Source: Rhodanobacteraceae bacterium
Lineage (GTDB): Bacteria > Pseudomonadota > Gammaproteobacteria > Xanthomonadales > SZUA-5
Reading direction: 5' to 3'
Assembly: GCA_024234055.1 (NCBI GenBank)
Contig: JACKOW010000011.1
Span: forward strand, 1-64,000
DNA: 64,000 bases
Shown: positions 44,491 through 54,255 of the stretch, piece after piece
How the letters are laid out: each line of letters begins with the position of its first letter
Position numbering within the stretch: position 1 is the stretch's first letter
Program-made: the position numbers and the translations under genes
The notes under the pieces: model-generated
Databases searched by the model: none
What the model was told of the DNA's origin: nothing
What the model saw: only the letters and a program-made list of their open reading frames with translations

Positions 44491-47400
44491 ATGTCAGTTC
44501 ATCGCGAGCAAATGACACAGTCCTACCATTTCAATCTCAGCTTTGTTGGCAGCGTCCATCCTGAGGCCTACGTCAAGACGCCGCTCGGGAAATTCCCGCT
44601 GCGCGCGCATGATGCCAGTTCGCGCGCCGCCGCTCGCTTGTCTAACCGCGCGGTGGCTGCCATGCCTGAGGACAAGCTCGATCGCCTCACGCACTTCGCC
44701 GATGTCCAGATTCCACTCGACGCCCCATTCTTGATGCGCTTGCACACGCCGCAGGGCGAAGGCACTTCGCTGCCGGAGTTGTATGGCGTCAAGGTCGCCA
44801 TTCCGCCCGCTGCTCTGCGCGAGGTTCGCAGCACCGATCTGGAAATGCTCACCCGCCATGCTCCGGCGCATCTTGCCGTGTTCGGAATAGCGATGCCGCA
44901 GCGCGAGGCGCTCAGCGATTTGCAGTGGCTGGATTTCATGGCCGACGCCGATCTCGTCAGCGACCTGCCGACGGACACTGCTTGCGGCATTGCTTTCAGC
45001 CATCCCAATATGTGTTCGACTGACAGCAACCACGCGTCCATCATTCTCGACCGCTACATCGCCAGGTCGAAGTACGCTTCGCAGTTCGCATCCGAGATCG
45101 CGCAACTGGGCATCGCCAGCGAGGGACGCAATGGCTTTGCACTGATTCAACCGAGCACGCTTCCGGGCACTTCGCAAGCGCCAACCTGGAATGAGGGCTA
45201 TGCCCAATTCGGCAAGGACCCGTCCAGCAGTATCTACATCTACAGCCTGAATCCCGCCTTCACCGGCACGCCGACACTTCCTGGCAGTCCAGGCACGCCG
45301 CCGACTCAGCAGGCTGGCGCGCGGATGATCTGCAGCTCGCTTGGCGGCGTTACCAACGATCTGCGTTTGAAGGACTCGCACTGGAGCGTCAATCAGGCAC
45401 ATCAAACGCAAGGCTTCGATCCGGGTGTCACCAATAAGGGATTGGTCGACAACAAGCGTCTGGTTCGCAAGCCGTTGAGCGCTGCCGTCGCTGAAGCCAC
45501 TGACGCCGGTGGCTACGAGTTCACCATCAACAACAAGACGCCGGGCCACGGCCTGTCGATCTACAGCGACTCGATCGCTTTTGATACGAGCACCAATCGG
45601 TTCTCGATCGATGTCAAGAACACCTATATGCGCACGCTTGGAATGCATGTGCGCTTTTACGATAGCCAGAACCAACCACTCACGGGTGGCCTCGGCGACT
45701 ATCCAGAACTGGAGAAGCTGTTCGAAGCGGTAAAGGACGTCTTCGGCATGGACGATACCCAGAAGTTTCTGGGTTTTTTGTATTCGGTCTATGCAATCAT
45801 GGACATTCCAATGCCTTCGAATCCGAAGACCTTGGAGTTCCCTTGGCCCAGCAATGCCGAGTCGTGCGACATTCTGTTTGGTAATATCGGGTTCAGTCGC
45901 TGGAATACCACCTCCGATCTGCTCGGAGCGATCGCTACGGCCATTTTTCAGTTCGGCGTGCCGATCATCTTTTTTGTCGGCGGTGCGGCGGTCAAGAAGA
46001 GCACCTGGTACGTTTCGATCATGAAGGACAAGGCCTTCCTTGCCGCTCTGATCGTGATTGCCTTGTTTCTGTACCCCGCGATTCTGGTGGGGGCGTACGC
46101 GCTGGGCCTGGGGCGTACCGTCATCAATACCACGGCAAACTTCATTGCCAGCATGATCGTCGGACAGGTCGCCGGATTGATCGCCGACAAGGTCGGCAAG
46201 GCCGTTGTCAAGACGTTGGTCGAAGATGTCTTGCTCGCGGGCCTCAAGCCCTTGTCCGAGTTCGTTTTTGTCAAACTGGCCGTGAGCGAGGCCATCGATG
46301 CGATTCCGTTTGCCGGCTGGGCCATGGAGGCGCTCAATATCGCCACAACGCTGGGCGCCTTGGGTGAGTCGGCGGGCGAGATCATCGCCTCTCCGGCAAC
46401 CTATACCGTTCAGGTGACCCGCAAGCTGCAGGTTAGCGCCACTGTCGCCCCGGATCCTCTACACGGCAGCCTGGGCAACCCGCCCATCTGGCCCACCGAA
46501 GCCACCCACTACAAGGCTGTGCTGCAATACAAGAATGGCACGGCTTACACCGTGACCGGCGCATTGCCGGTGGAACAAGCCGATCGCGCAACGCCAGTGA
46601 CCGTTCTCTTCGACAGCATTCCCAGCGGTGGGCAGTTCCAGATCAGTTTCGGGGTCTACTCGAATACCGACTGGCTGGCTGGAAACTGGACCAGCGCCTG
46701 GGTCGACGCGCTCATTCCCAGCGGCGGCTCAGCGCTGACCATCAGCGGCGCGATCATCGAGAACCTGGTGCCGCTGACCACCAGTACGCAGTACCTGTAC
46801 CAGTCCAAGATCGTCTATAGCAGTGGCGCCGGTCATCAATGGCAAACCGGCAATCAGCCCACCCAGACGCTGAGCAATCTGAGTTCGAGTGGGCTCAATG
46901 AACTGGTCTCCATTTCAAGCAACAACGCTGCCTACATGCTCGGTTACACCTGGCAGGCAGCCAATCAGAATATCCCGTTCGTCGGGTCGACGACGCCTAG
47001 CGACGGTCAGATGTATGTATTCCAGAACATCAATTCGCTGAGCAATCCAGAGGCTTCGTTGAAGTTTCCCAGCGCGGGATTTTCATCGGCAACCTTCCTG
47101 GCTTATGAACAGTTCGGACCGGAGCCGCTGTTTTCGGTGCCGTCTGCGCAGTCCTCGGCTGTGATCTCTGACCTCGACGCCGGCGTGCTCGATGCGGCCT
47201 TGCTGGATACATTCCAAACTGCCGGCTATCCCATTCCCAGCGATGCCACCGTGCAGATCGTGCAGCAGACCGTGGAATGGACGATCACGCTTCCCGGACA
47301 GCCGCAGGCCAGTTACCAGCTCAATCGCGAGTCTGATCAATCGATTGCTGTCTTCCTGTATCCAACCAATGTGGTCGGGCAGAACAATTTCTACATCGAC

Positions 47401-48849
47401 AGCGCTACCAGCGTGCGCCAGTTGCGCAAGGTCATCCTGGACAACAGCACACCCTTCGATATGCAAAGCAGCCAGAGCTACGGCTGTTTCACGCTGCAAA
47501 CACTGGACGCCGTGGTCATTCATCCGGCCAACTACGCCGTTGGCGTGAGCTACGACGATCACTACCTGGAGATCGTGCCGATTCTGCAATCCAGCGTCAG
47601 CGATGCTGATGCAGAACCCGGCACGCTGCTGTCCGGGCCAGGCATACGCCAGGGATTGATGCTCGGACCCAAGGCCGTGGCCGTGAGCCAGGACGGCCGA
47701 ATTCTGGTGCTCGAGGCAATCAACAAACGCATACAGGCCTTCGATATCAACGGCAATCCGGTGCCTTGCTTCGATGGTGGACAAGTGATTCAGCTGCCGG
47801 CATCGCAGTACGAAAGCGATTTGAATGCTGGATTGGTGAGTCTGGATCTGCGCAATGCACTGGCATCGGCCGACGTTGAGTTGGCCCAACACTGGCGAAT
47901 CAATGATGGCTTGGATGTCTATGACATCTCGTTGGCTGGTACGCAGTACCAGATCGCTCTCAACGGTGCGCCGCTGGCCAACACCTGGGTGATCACCGAT
48001 AGCGACGGTACCACCTACAACGCGGTTCTGAACGCAGATGCGATATCCGTCACGGTGCCAGACGTCGGTACCATCGCCGTGCCGCTGAGTGCCTGCACCG
48101 ACATGGACATGGGCATCGTCGATGCAGCCGTCATTGCGGCTTTCTACGAGCAAGCCAGCATCGCGCTGTCGCCCCAGGCGACGGTCCAAGGCAATGGCTT
48201 GTTTGTCGATCCAGCCGTCACCGAAAGCGATCTCTGCCAGGGGAACATTCCTGACTCTGTGGTGCAGGCCTTGGCCACGGTGTACATCACACTCACACCT
48301 GCCGCCACCGTGCAGTCGGTGGTGCTGAACAATGTGCAGGCCCGCGACACCGCCTGGTTGATCGTCGATCCCGAGCACAGCACCACGTACTCGCTGATGA
48401 TCGATGCCAACGATCCGACTCAGATCAACGTGATGCACATGGTGCCGTTCATGCAACTTCGCACCGCCGATGGCAGCAGCGCAAGCAATGCGCTGGCCGA
48501 TTATCACGGCAACGATCTGGCCGATCTCATGGCTGCAGCTTCCCGCAGCGACGAGAAGTACCTGGACATGACGACCGAAATGAAGGGCTACATCTACGTT
48601 CTTGCCTACACCGGTACCGGCGCGTCGCAGTCTGACTACTACCTCGACATCTACGATCCGCTGGGGCATTGGCTCTCGCGCACGCCAGATCCCGCGCTCA
48701 ACGACGATGCGACCGGCGTCAATGCGGCGCGCATCGCCGTGGATATGTGGCGCAACATGTTCAGTCTGAACTTCGAGAGTTTCGCCGGACCCGGCGGTCG
48801 AATCGAACCCTCGATCAGCATGTGGGTTCCGACCACTCCATCCGCGTGA
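44491..48849 (+). CDS. Giant 1452-aa protein of unknown family
   Basis: I recognise no known family. No clear signal peptide. Residues about 1-470 are soluble; two strongly hydrophobic segments lie at about 480-505 (TAIFQFGVPIIFFVGGAAV) and about 515-545 (FLAALIVIALFLYPAILVGAYALGLG). A region follows with fibrous or Ig-like character, then an approximately 40-residue motif occurs at about 894, 1110, 1204 and 1247 (DL(D/N)xG(V/L)xxxxLxxxF..., followed by A-x-V and a Trp), and a single NHL-like blade lies near 1060-1090 (AVAVSQDGRILVLEAINKRIQAFD). ATG 44491 is preceded by AAGGTG. Likely part of the pentapeptide locus by position and shared motif. Confidence 0.7.
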   Translation: MSVHREQMTQSYHFNLSFVGSVHPEAYVKTPLGKFPLRAHDASSRAAARLSNRAVAAMPEDKLDRLTHFADVQIPLDAPFLMRLHTPQGEGTSLPELYGVKVAIPPAALREVRSTDLEMLTRHAPAHLAVFGIAMPQREALSDLQWLDFMADADLVSDLPTDTACGIAFSHPNMCSTDSNHASIILDRYIARSKYASQFASEIAQLGIASEGRNGFALIQPSTLPGTSQAPTWNEGYAQFGKDPSSSIYIYSLNPAFTGTPTLPGSPGTPPTQQAGARMICSSLGGVTNDLRLKDSHWSVNQAHQTQGFDPGVTNKGLVDNKRLVRKPLSAAVAEATDAGGYEFTINNKTPGHGLSIYSDSIAFDTSTNRFSIDVKNTYMRTLGMHVRFYDSQNQPLTGGLGDYPELEKLFEAVKDVFGMDDTQKFLGFLYSVYAIMDIPMPSNPKTLEFPWPSNAESCDILFGNIGFSRWNTTSDLLGAIATAIFQFGVPIIFFVGGAAVKKSTWYVSIMKDKAFLAALIVIALFLYPAILVGAYALGLGRTVINTTANFIASMIVGQVAGLIADKVGKAVVKTLVEDVLLAGLKPLSEFVFVKLAVSEAIDAIPFAGWAMEALNIATTLGALGESAGEIIASPATYTVQVTRKLQVSATVAPDPLHGSLGNPPIWPTEATHYKAVLQYKNGTAYTVTGALPVEQADRATPVTVLFDSIPSGGQFQISFGVYSNTDWLAGNWTSAWVDALIPSGGSALTISGAIIENLVPLTTSTQYLYQSKIVYSSGAGHQWQTGNQPTQTLSNLSSSGLNELVSISSNNAAYMLGYTWQAANQNIPFVGSTTPSDGQMYVFQNINSLSNPEASLKFPSAGFSSATFLAYEQFGPEPLFSVPSAQSSAVISDLDAGVLDAALLDTFQTAGYPIPSDATVQIVQQTVEWTITLPGQPQASYQLNRESDQSIAVFLYPTNVVGQNNFYIDSATSVRQLRKVILDNSTPFDMQSSQSYGCFTLQTLDAVVIHPANYAVGVSYDDHYLEIVPILQSSVSDADAEPGTLLSGPGIRQGLMLGPKAVAVSQDGRILVLEAINKRIQAFDINGNPVPCFDGGQVIQLPASQYESDLNAGLVSLDLRNALASADVELAQHWRINDGLDVYDISLAGTQYQIALNGAPLANTWVITDSDGTTYNAVLNADAISVTVPDVGTIAVPLSACTDMDMGIVDAAVIAAFYEQASIALSPQATVQGNGLFVDPAVTESDLCQGNIPDSVVQALATVYITLTPAATVQSVVLNNVQARDTAWLIVDPEHSTTYSLMIDANDPTQINVMHMVPFMQLRTADGSSASNALADYHGNDLADLMAAASRSDEKYLDMTTEMKGYIYVLAYTGTGASQSDYYLDIYDPLGHWLSRTPDPALNDDATGVNAARIAVDMWRNMFSLNFESFAGPGGRIEPSISMWVPTTPSA

Positions 48850-48857
48850 TGCTGACT

Positions 48858-48879
48858 GGGCCTCGCCGAGGCGAGGCCC
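48858..48879 (+). terminator. Stem-loop after the giant gene
   Basis: GGGCCTCGCC-GA-GGCGAGGCCC, a perfect ten-base stem nine bases after the stop codon. There is no T-tract, so it may be a rho-assisted or stability hairpin. Confidence 0.5.
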
Positions 48880-49000
48880 TCCAGTCTCGGACCACGTCAG
48901 GTCGGGGCGAAGAGTCCTCGCCTTTCACCGGTTGACCCGGGATGGTGTGTTCAGCATCACGTCGATTGGCAAGGTCGCGCTCCGCGGGAAGCGCCTTAGC

Positions 49001-49477
49001 TCATTCACGGGTCGCCGTGAAGCTGGCCTTGGTGTCGGGGCTCGTCGAGAAACTCCAGGTGCCGTTCAAGGTGCGCCCGCCCGGCTGCAGGGTGAGGGTC
49101 ATGCTGCCGCCACGTCGACTTCTGCCTTCGCTCCACTGCCCGGTGAAAACACCGCTGTTGACGGTGCCAGTGATCCGACTGTTGCCATTGTGGTAGGTGC
49201 CACTCAGCTGCTTGCCGTTCTGGGTGAGAACGATGCGCCCGATGCTGACATCGCTGGTTTTCCAGGTGCCGGTCCAGTTTGCCGTGGCTGGAGCCGAATC
49301 GGCGCTGGTGGAAGACCCAACGCTCCGGCCATCGTCGGCATAGACGATGCTCTCCACCTCGTCCATGGAATAGGTGACTGTGCGGCCATTCTTCATGGTG
49401 ATGGTGAGTGTCGCTGCGATTGCTGCTGGCGCAAGCAAGAGCAGGGCTGCGGCCCAAAGGCCTGTCGACTTGGGCAT
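49001..49477 (-). CDS. Small secreted protein, unknown
   Basis: 158 aa with a signal peptide (MPKSTGLWAAALLLLAPAAIAATL). A mature N-terminus containing VTYSMDEVESIVYADD is followed by a beta-rich domain of repeated short strands (WTGTWKTSDVSIGRIVLTQNGKQLSGTYHNG, TGQWSEG, LNGTWSFS), resembling lipocalin-like or SWIRM-free beta-barrel proteins. ATG 49477 is preceded by GGGAGGTG. Not assigned to a family. Confidence 0.65.
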   Translation of the reverse strand: MPKSTGLWAAALLLLAPAAIAATLTITMKNGRTVTYSMDEVESIVYADDGRSVGSSTSADSAPATANWTGTWKTSDVSIGRIVLTQNGKQLSGTYHNGNSRITGTVNSGVFTGQWSEGRSRRGGSMTLTLQPGGRTLNGTWSFSTSPDTKASFTATRE

Positions 49478-49795
49478 CTGACACCTCCCGGTTCTGGGCC
49501 ACTGGACAGTGGCCCTTCCTGGATTTTTATAACGGCTCAGCGACCTGGGGCTCATGATCTGCGTCATTCCCTGACGGGCGAAGTGCCCTTGGCGTCCGTC
49601 CGTCAAGGACCAAGCCCAGATCGAAACCAGGGCGCGAGCTGTGCCGCCAGCAAAAGAACATCTCAAACGAGGAGAACGGCTCAGACGAGGACGCGATTCG
49701 GGCGAGGACGCAACTCAGACGCAGGGTCGGACGAGCACACCCAGACCCGCCGGGGTACGCAGGCTGGAAAACTAGTCCGTGCGGGGGATCAAGGC
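49478..49795. other. Gene-free spacer
   Basis: Between the secreted protein start and the TetR 3' end. A weak, degenerate tandem of about 18 bases (CTCA(A/G)ACGAGGA...) is seen near 49655-49735. Nothing else. Confidence 0.35.
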
Positions 49796-50392
49796 TCAGG
49801 CCATTGCAGGTCTGGAGCCCTCGGCTAGTGCGGCATCCACCAGTTGCAACGCGGCGGCCTTGGCGCGCTCGGGGAAGCGCTGGGCGCCTGCGACATGACA
49901 GGTCACGATCAAGCCATCGACGAGCACCATCAACTGTTCTGCCAGTGCCTGTGCGTCAGGCACGCCAGCTTCGGCGGCCAGAGTCTCGAGGAACCCTCGA
50001 TAAGCATCCTTGTGCGCCTTGGCCGCCTGATGAATCGGGTCGCGATGGTCAGCGAACTCGGCGGTGGCGTTGATGAACAGGCAGCCGGTGAAGTCTGGCC
50101 GGCTCACCCAGGCCGTCAGCAGATCGAACATATGGGCAATGCGCTCCCGAAAGGAGCCGGGGTGCGCTGCCAGGGCGCCGAAGAAGCGCTCTCGGGCCTG
50201 CAGGTCGCGGCGCTGCAGGGCGGTCACGATCAGATCGTCCTTGCTCGGAAAGTGCTTGAAGAGCGTAGGCCGCGAGACCCCGGCCTCTTCCAGAATTCGG
50301 TCCAGACCCACGGCGTGGTAGCCGTAGCGGTGAAACAGCGCTGTTGCCACTTCCAGCAGTTGCTCGCGCTTGGGGGCTGCCTGTCCGCTCAT
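49796..50392 (-). CDS. TetR/AcrR-family transcriptional regulator
   Basis: 198 aa. N-terminal helix-turn-helix: QLLEVATALFHRYGYHAVGLDRILEEAGVSRPTLFKHFPSKDDLIVTAL. The ligand-binding C-terminal part (GCLFINATAEFADHRDP) resembles NemR-type repressors. ATG 50392 is chosen over a longer frame. Divergently placed from the coupled secreted pair (50837 and 51553), which it may regulate; effector unknown. Confidence 0.85.
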   Translation of the reverse strand: MSGQAAPKREQLLEVATALFHRYGYHAVGLDRILEEAGVSRPTLFKHFPSKDDLIVTALQRRDLQARERFFGALAAHPGSFRERIAHMFDLLTAWVSRPDFTGCLFINATAEFADHRDPIHQAAKAHKDAYRGFLETLAAEAGVPDAQALAEQLMVLVDGLIVTCHVAGAQRFPERAKAAALQLVDAALAEGSRPAMA

Positions 50393-50421
50393 GCCTTTTG
50401 CTCCGGTCAATGATCGACTGC

Positions 50422-50436
50422 TTGCCTGTCTAGCAA
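50422..50436. promoter_or_regulatory. Possible TetR operator
   Basis: TTGC-CTGTCTA-GCAA, a 15-base imperfect palindrome 30 bases upstream of the TetR start, in the divergent promoter region. TAGAC-type half-sites are common for NemR-like repressors. Weak call. Confidence 0.3.
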
Positions 50437-50836
50437 TCTGCAGGTCGGCTGTCCACGCGTCGGGATTCCTTGGCGAGCCATTTTCGCCGCAGGCGGCCTG
50501 AAAACAGTCCGGCCGGACGACCGTGGAAGGTGGCGGGGGGTTGTATTCCCAGTCAACCCCAGGTGGAGATATATAGCGTTTCGCCGTCAGTGCAGCCGTC
50601 TGCTGCCCACGTAACCATCGAGCGAAACGATGTCCAACAGCAAGCCTCATGTCCCTCAGGTCGGTGCCCACTCGGCGCGACTTGCGCCACTGTCGGCGGC
50701 TTCGCCATCAGCCTTGTGGGCGCTCGGCGGGCCAGTCTCGCGGCGCACGCGCAGCCACCGCGAACCCCTGTTCGATGGCAACTGCGCCCGTGGTTCGGGC
50801 GCCATCTGCAGTTTCCGGAATGGAGAGGAGTGTCCC
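50437..50836. other. Divergent promoter region
   Basis: No gene supported apart from shadow frames; contains the RBS GAGAGGAG before ATG 50837. Confidence 0.4.
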
Positions 50837-51556
50837 ATGGTCCAGACCTTGCCTGTAGCGACGCCCCCAAGATCGATGGCGGCCATCCTGTGTCGATGCC
50901 TGGCCATCACGGTTCTTGCGTTGTTCGCACTACCCGCATTTTCACAGAGTTGTCCGGCTGGTCAACGCAGCATGGTTTTCCCGCCGGAAGGTCACTTCGA
51001 ATACTGGCGCAACACGTCCACGGGGGTAGATCGCACTGTGGAGGAATGGTGGTACAGCGAAAGTCGGGGTAAGCGGCGAGAACGGCTGCCGTTCACCAGC
51101 GGGACCCTTGACGAGTACTTCGACTTCGCGGCCCAAACCTTCACTCAGGTCACGGTGACGGGCGGCACCGTCACTCAGTGCGTCCAGTTCCCGATCTCTC
51201 AGACTTTCAGTCGCCCTTCCATCGGTACCGGCTGCTTCGAGCATGTCAGCGACGAGAATCTCGGCGGGCTCCTGCCCGTAGAACGTTGGTATCAGAGAAG
51301 CGGGATCACGGTCACGATGGATGTGATTGCTCTTCGGCTGGGTGAGGATCTGCTGCCCCTGCAGTTGTTCAACCGCCAAAGCGCCACGATTTACACCGCC
51401 TACATGAACTTCAGCGCGGAGATCGAAGATTCTGACTTTTCGCTTCCGTGCACGCCAACGCTGATGAGCGGTTCGCTGGAAACCGCCTTGCGCGATGCTG
51501 AGATCCAGCTTGGCTTGCCAGCAGGTACGCTGACAAATCCGGGCACCGGAGGATGA
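50837..51556 (+). CDS. Secreted protein, unknown, coupled to next gene
   Basis: 239 aa. The signal peptide is within residues 1-37 (PRSMAAILCRCLAITVLALFALPAFSQ); the mature protein is beta-rich with three or more Cys (SCPAGQ, CVQFPIS, GTGCFEHVSD, PCTPT). ATG 50837 follows GAGAGGAG. Its stop overlaps the next start as ATGA (51553-51556), indicating translational coupling. No family recognised. Confidence 0.75.
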   Translation: MVQTLPVATPPRSMAAILCRCLAITVLALFALPAFSQSCPAGQRSMVFPPEGHFEYWRNTSTGVDRTVEEWWYSESRGKRRERLPFTSGTLDEYFDFAAQTFTQVTVTGGTVTQCVQFPISQTFSRPSIGTGCFEHVSDENLGGLLPVERWYQRSGITVTMDVIALRLGEDLLPLQLFNRQSATIYTAYMNFSAEIEDSDFSLPCTPTLMSGSLETALRDAEIQLGLPAGTLTNPGTGG

Positions 51557-54255
51557 GGCTGCGCGCACTCCTTGGCTGGGCGCTCGCTGGCCTGGCCTTT
51601 GCGGCTGCACCGGCCTCTGCGGCGGTCATCCCGGTCACCTCACTGGTGGATTCGCTGGCGGGCCCCGATTGCACGTTGCGCGCGGCCATCGTGGCGGCTT
51701 CGACAGATGCGCCCGTGGGCGGATGCGCGGCCGGGGAACCCGATCTGGATCGGATTGTACTGGGACCTGGCACCTATCAGCTGGAGCTCAGCGGTGCGGG
51801 TGAGGACATGGGTATCACCGGTGACCTGGATGTCAGGGCTCCGTTGCAGATCATCGGAGCCGGACCGGATCTGAGCATCTTGCAGTGGAATGGAACGCCG
51901 GATGACCGCCTGCTGGACGTGATCGCCGGCGGCTCATTGGTATTGTCGGGAATCACCTTGCGCCACGGGAGTGCCGCCGGCCAGGGAGGCTTGATCAGGG
52001 TTGCTGGCACGGCCACGCTTCACAACTGCAAGCTGATCGATGGGCAAGCCGAAGTTGGTGGCGGCGTTGCCGTGGGTCCGTTGGGAACGCTTACCGTCGA
52101 CGGCTGCGACATTGCCGGCAATGTGGCCGATGGTGGTGGTCTGGCGGCGGGAATGAGGGCGACGGTGATGATTCGCAACAGCCGCATTCACGACAACCAG
52201 TCTCTGACTCAGGGCGGCGGGGGAATTCTCGGCAGCCTGGCGCACCTGATCATGGAAGACAGCGAAGTGGCGGACAACCGTGCCAATGACACCCGCTGGG
52301 GAGGTGGCGGCCTGTTGATCCTGGGTGGCGATCTGGCGCTGCGGCGTTCGACCTTGAGCGGAAACTCGGCGACGGACCTTGCCGCCAATGGCAGCGCGCT
52401 GCACCCGCGTCTGGATGAATCCGGTGGTGGGGCGCTTTCCCTGCGCGGCGCCCGCGCGGACATCGAGAACACCACCATTTCCGGCAATCGTGCCGATCAG
52501 ACCTGGCTGGGTGGAGGCGGCATCCTTGCCGTCTTCAGCGATGTACGAATCGCCCACGCCACCTTGGCGGGCAATGAGAGCGAGCGCAGCACGCCCTCGA
52601 CGGGCGCTGCCAGTATTGCGCGCTGGGACAACGATCGCCCCCAGGCAGAGCTGCATCTGACGCACAGCCTGGTGACGGCCTCAGGTCGACAGTGCTTTCC
52701 GGTGGCCGCGATCACGGGTCTGGGAAACCGCATCGACGACGCCAGTTGCGGCCCGCAGTCGGGCTCTCTCGGGCCGGTCACAGGGCTGGATCCGGCTCTG
52801 TCAGCGAATGGCGGGCTTGGTCGAACCCATGGCTTGCTCGTTGGCAGCAATGCCATCGATGCCGGGCCCTCGATCTGCACCGGTGCGGCGGGGCTACCGC
52901 TATCAGTCGATCAGCGTGGCGTCACCCGCCCACAGAACGGCGCCTGCGATCTGGGTGCCATCGAGATTGCGCCGCAAACCAGCGCCACGATCATCTCCAA
53001 TGCCACCCCGAATCCTTCCTTGCTGGGCGCCCCGGTCACGGTCAGGGTGATGGTCAGTGGCAGCGTCACTGCGCCCACCGACGGCCAGGTGACTGTCATG
53101 GCCTCCAGTGGCGAAACTTGCGTTGATTCGACACCCAGCGCCAATGGTGGCAGCTCGGTGGTCTTCGATTGCGAACTGGTCTTCGCCACGCTCGGCCCGC
53201 GCCTGCTGACCGCGAGCTTCGGTGCCTCTTCCACCCATGGTGACAGCAGTTCAGCGCCCTGGTCGCATGCGGTCATCACCACCTTGACCCTCGGACCTGA
53301 GGTGTTGCCGAACGGCAGCTTCGGTTCTCCCTACAGCGCCATGCTCAGTGCCAGCGGCAACGGCAGCAGCGCGCCGTATGGCTTCGCCGTCAGCGCCGGC
53401 ATGCTGCCGCCAGGGCTGGTGCTGACCCCTGCTGGCACCCTGGCCGGCACGCCGACCGCGGCTGGCGGCCCCTTCGAATTTGCCGTGACTGCCAGCGACA
53501 GTAGTGCCGCGGGCGTGGGCGGCCCCTTCACGGGCACGCAGCACTACAGCATCACCATTGCAAAGGCCGATCAGGCCACGCTGACAGCCCTTGCCAACCC
53601 AGCTTCCATCCCCTACAGCGGCGCCAGCACGGTCAGCACCACGGGCGGCTCAGGGACTGGCGCCGTCAACTTTGCGGTCACCGCGGGCGGCGGCGTCTGT
53701 TCCGTTTCACTGCAGAGCGTGACTGGCACCGGTGTCGGAACCTGCACCGTCACTGCCACGAAGGCGGGCGACAACAACTACAACGCAGCCACCGCCACAG
53801 TGGACGTCGAGGTGCTGCCGGCGGCAGATCTGGAGATCAGCAATAGCGACGGCACACCCTACGCCATCGCCGGCAGCTTTGTGGAATACGAGATCCTGGT
53901 CGCCAATGCCGGCCCGCTCGGCGTTCTGGGCGCGCGGGTGCAGGACCCGGTGCCGGGTGGACTGAGCAGCGTGCTGTGGACCTGCACGCCGGTGCAGGGC
54001 GCGAGCTGTCCCGCCGCCAGCGGCAGCGGCGGCATCGACGAGCTGGTCGATCTGCCTGTGAACGCCGTGTTGCGCTATGTCTTCAGCGCCAGCGTCAGCG
54101 CTGCGCCTGGGCAGGTCATCAGTAATACCGCCACCGTGACCGTCCCTGCCGGCACCGTGGAGACCGACGCCAGCGACAACAGTGCCAGCGACGTGAACAC
54201 CGTGGTGACAGAAGGTCTTTTTGCCGATGGATTCGAAGCGCCGCCCCCAACCTGA
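51553..54255 (+). CDS. Secreted beta-helix/DUF11 protein ending FADGFE
   Basis: 900 aa. Signal peptide (RALLGWALAGLAFAAAPASAA), a right-handed parallel beta-helix starting with a CTLRAAI segment (CSLREA-like) and GD-GG-type turns at about 50-400, an Ig-like domain at about 440-540, a putative Ig/cadherin-like domain (LPPGLVLTPAGTLAGTPTAAGGPFEF) at about 555-660, a MBG-like domain (ATVDVEV), DUF11 at about 760-885, then the tail VVTEGLFADGFEAPPPT. The DUF11-plus-tail matches the end of the 32579 gene product. Likely an exported surface or extracellular protein, perhaps polysaccharide-binding. Function inferred only from architecture. Confidence 0.88.
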   Translation: MRLRALLGWALAGLAFAAAPASAAVIPVTSLVDSLAGPDCTLRAAIVAASTDAPVGGCAAGEPDLDRIVLGPGTYQLELSGAGEDMGITGDLDVRAPLQIIGAGPDLSILQWNGTPDDRLLDVIAGGSLVLSGITLRHGSAAGQGGLIRVAGTATLHNCKLIDGQAEVGGGVAVGPLGTLTVDGCDIAGNVADGGGLAAGMRATVMIRNSRIHDNQSLTQGGGGILGSLAHLIMEDSEVADNRANDTRWGGGGLLILGGDLALRRSTLSGNSATDLAANGSALHPRLDESGGGALSLRGARADIENTTISGNRADQTWLGGGGILAVFSDVRIAHATLAGNESERSTPSTGAASIARWDNDRPQAELHLTHSLVTASGRQCFPVAAITGLGNRIDDASCGPQSGSLGPVTGLDPALSANGGLGRTHGLLVGSNAIDAGPSICTGAAGLPLSVDQRGVTRPQNGACDLGAIEIAPQTSATIISNATPNPSLLGAPVTVRVMVSGSVTAPTDGQVTVMASSGETCVDSTPSANGGSSVVFDCELVFATLGPRLLTASFGASSTHGDSSSAPWSHAVITTLTLGPEVLPNGSFGSPYSAMLSASGNGSSAPYGFAVSAGMLPPGLVLTPAGTLAGTPTAAGGPFEFAVTASDSSAAGVGGPFTGTQHYSITIAKADQATLTALANPASIPYSGASTVSTTGGSGTGAVNFAVTAGGGVCSVSLQSVTGTGVGTCTVTATKAGDNNYNAATATVDVEVLPAADLEISNSDGTPYAIAGSFVEYEILVANAGPLGVLGARVQDPVPGGLSSVLWTCTPVQGASCPAASGSGGIDELVDLPVNAVLRYVFSASVSAAPGQVISNTATVTVPAGTVETDASDNSASDVNTVVTEGLFADGFEAPPPT

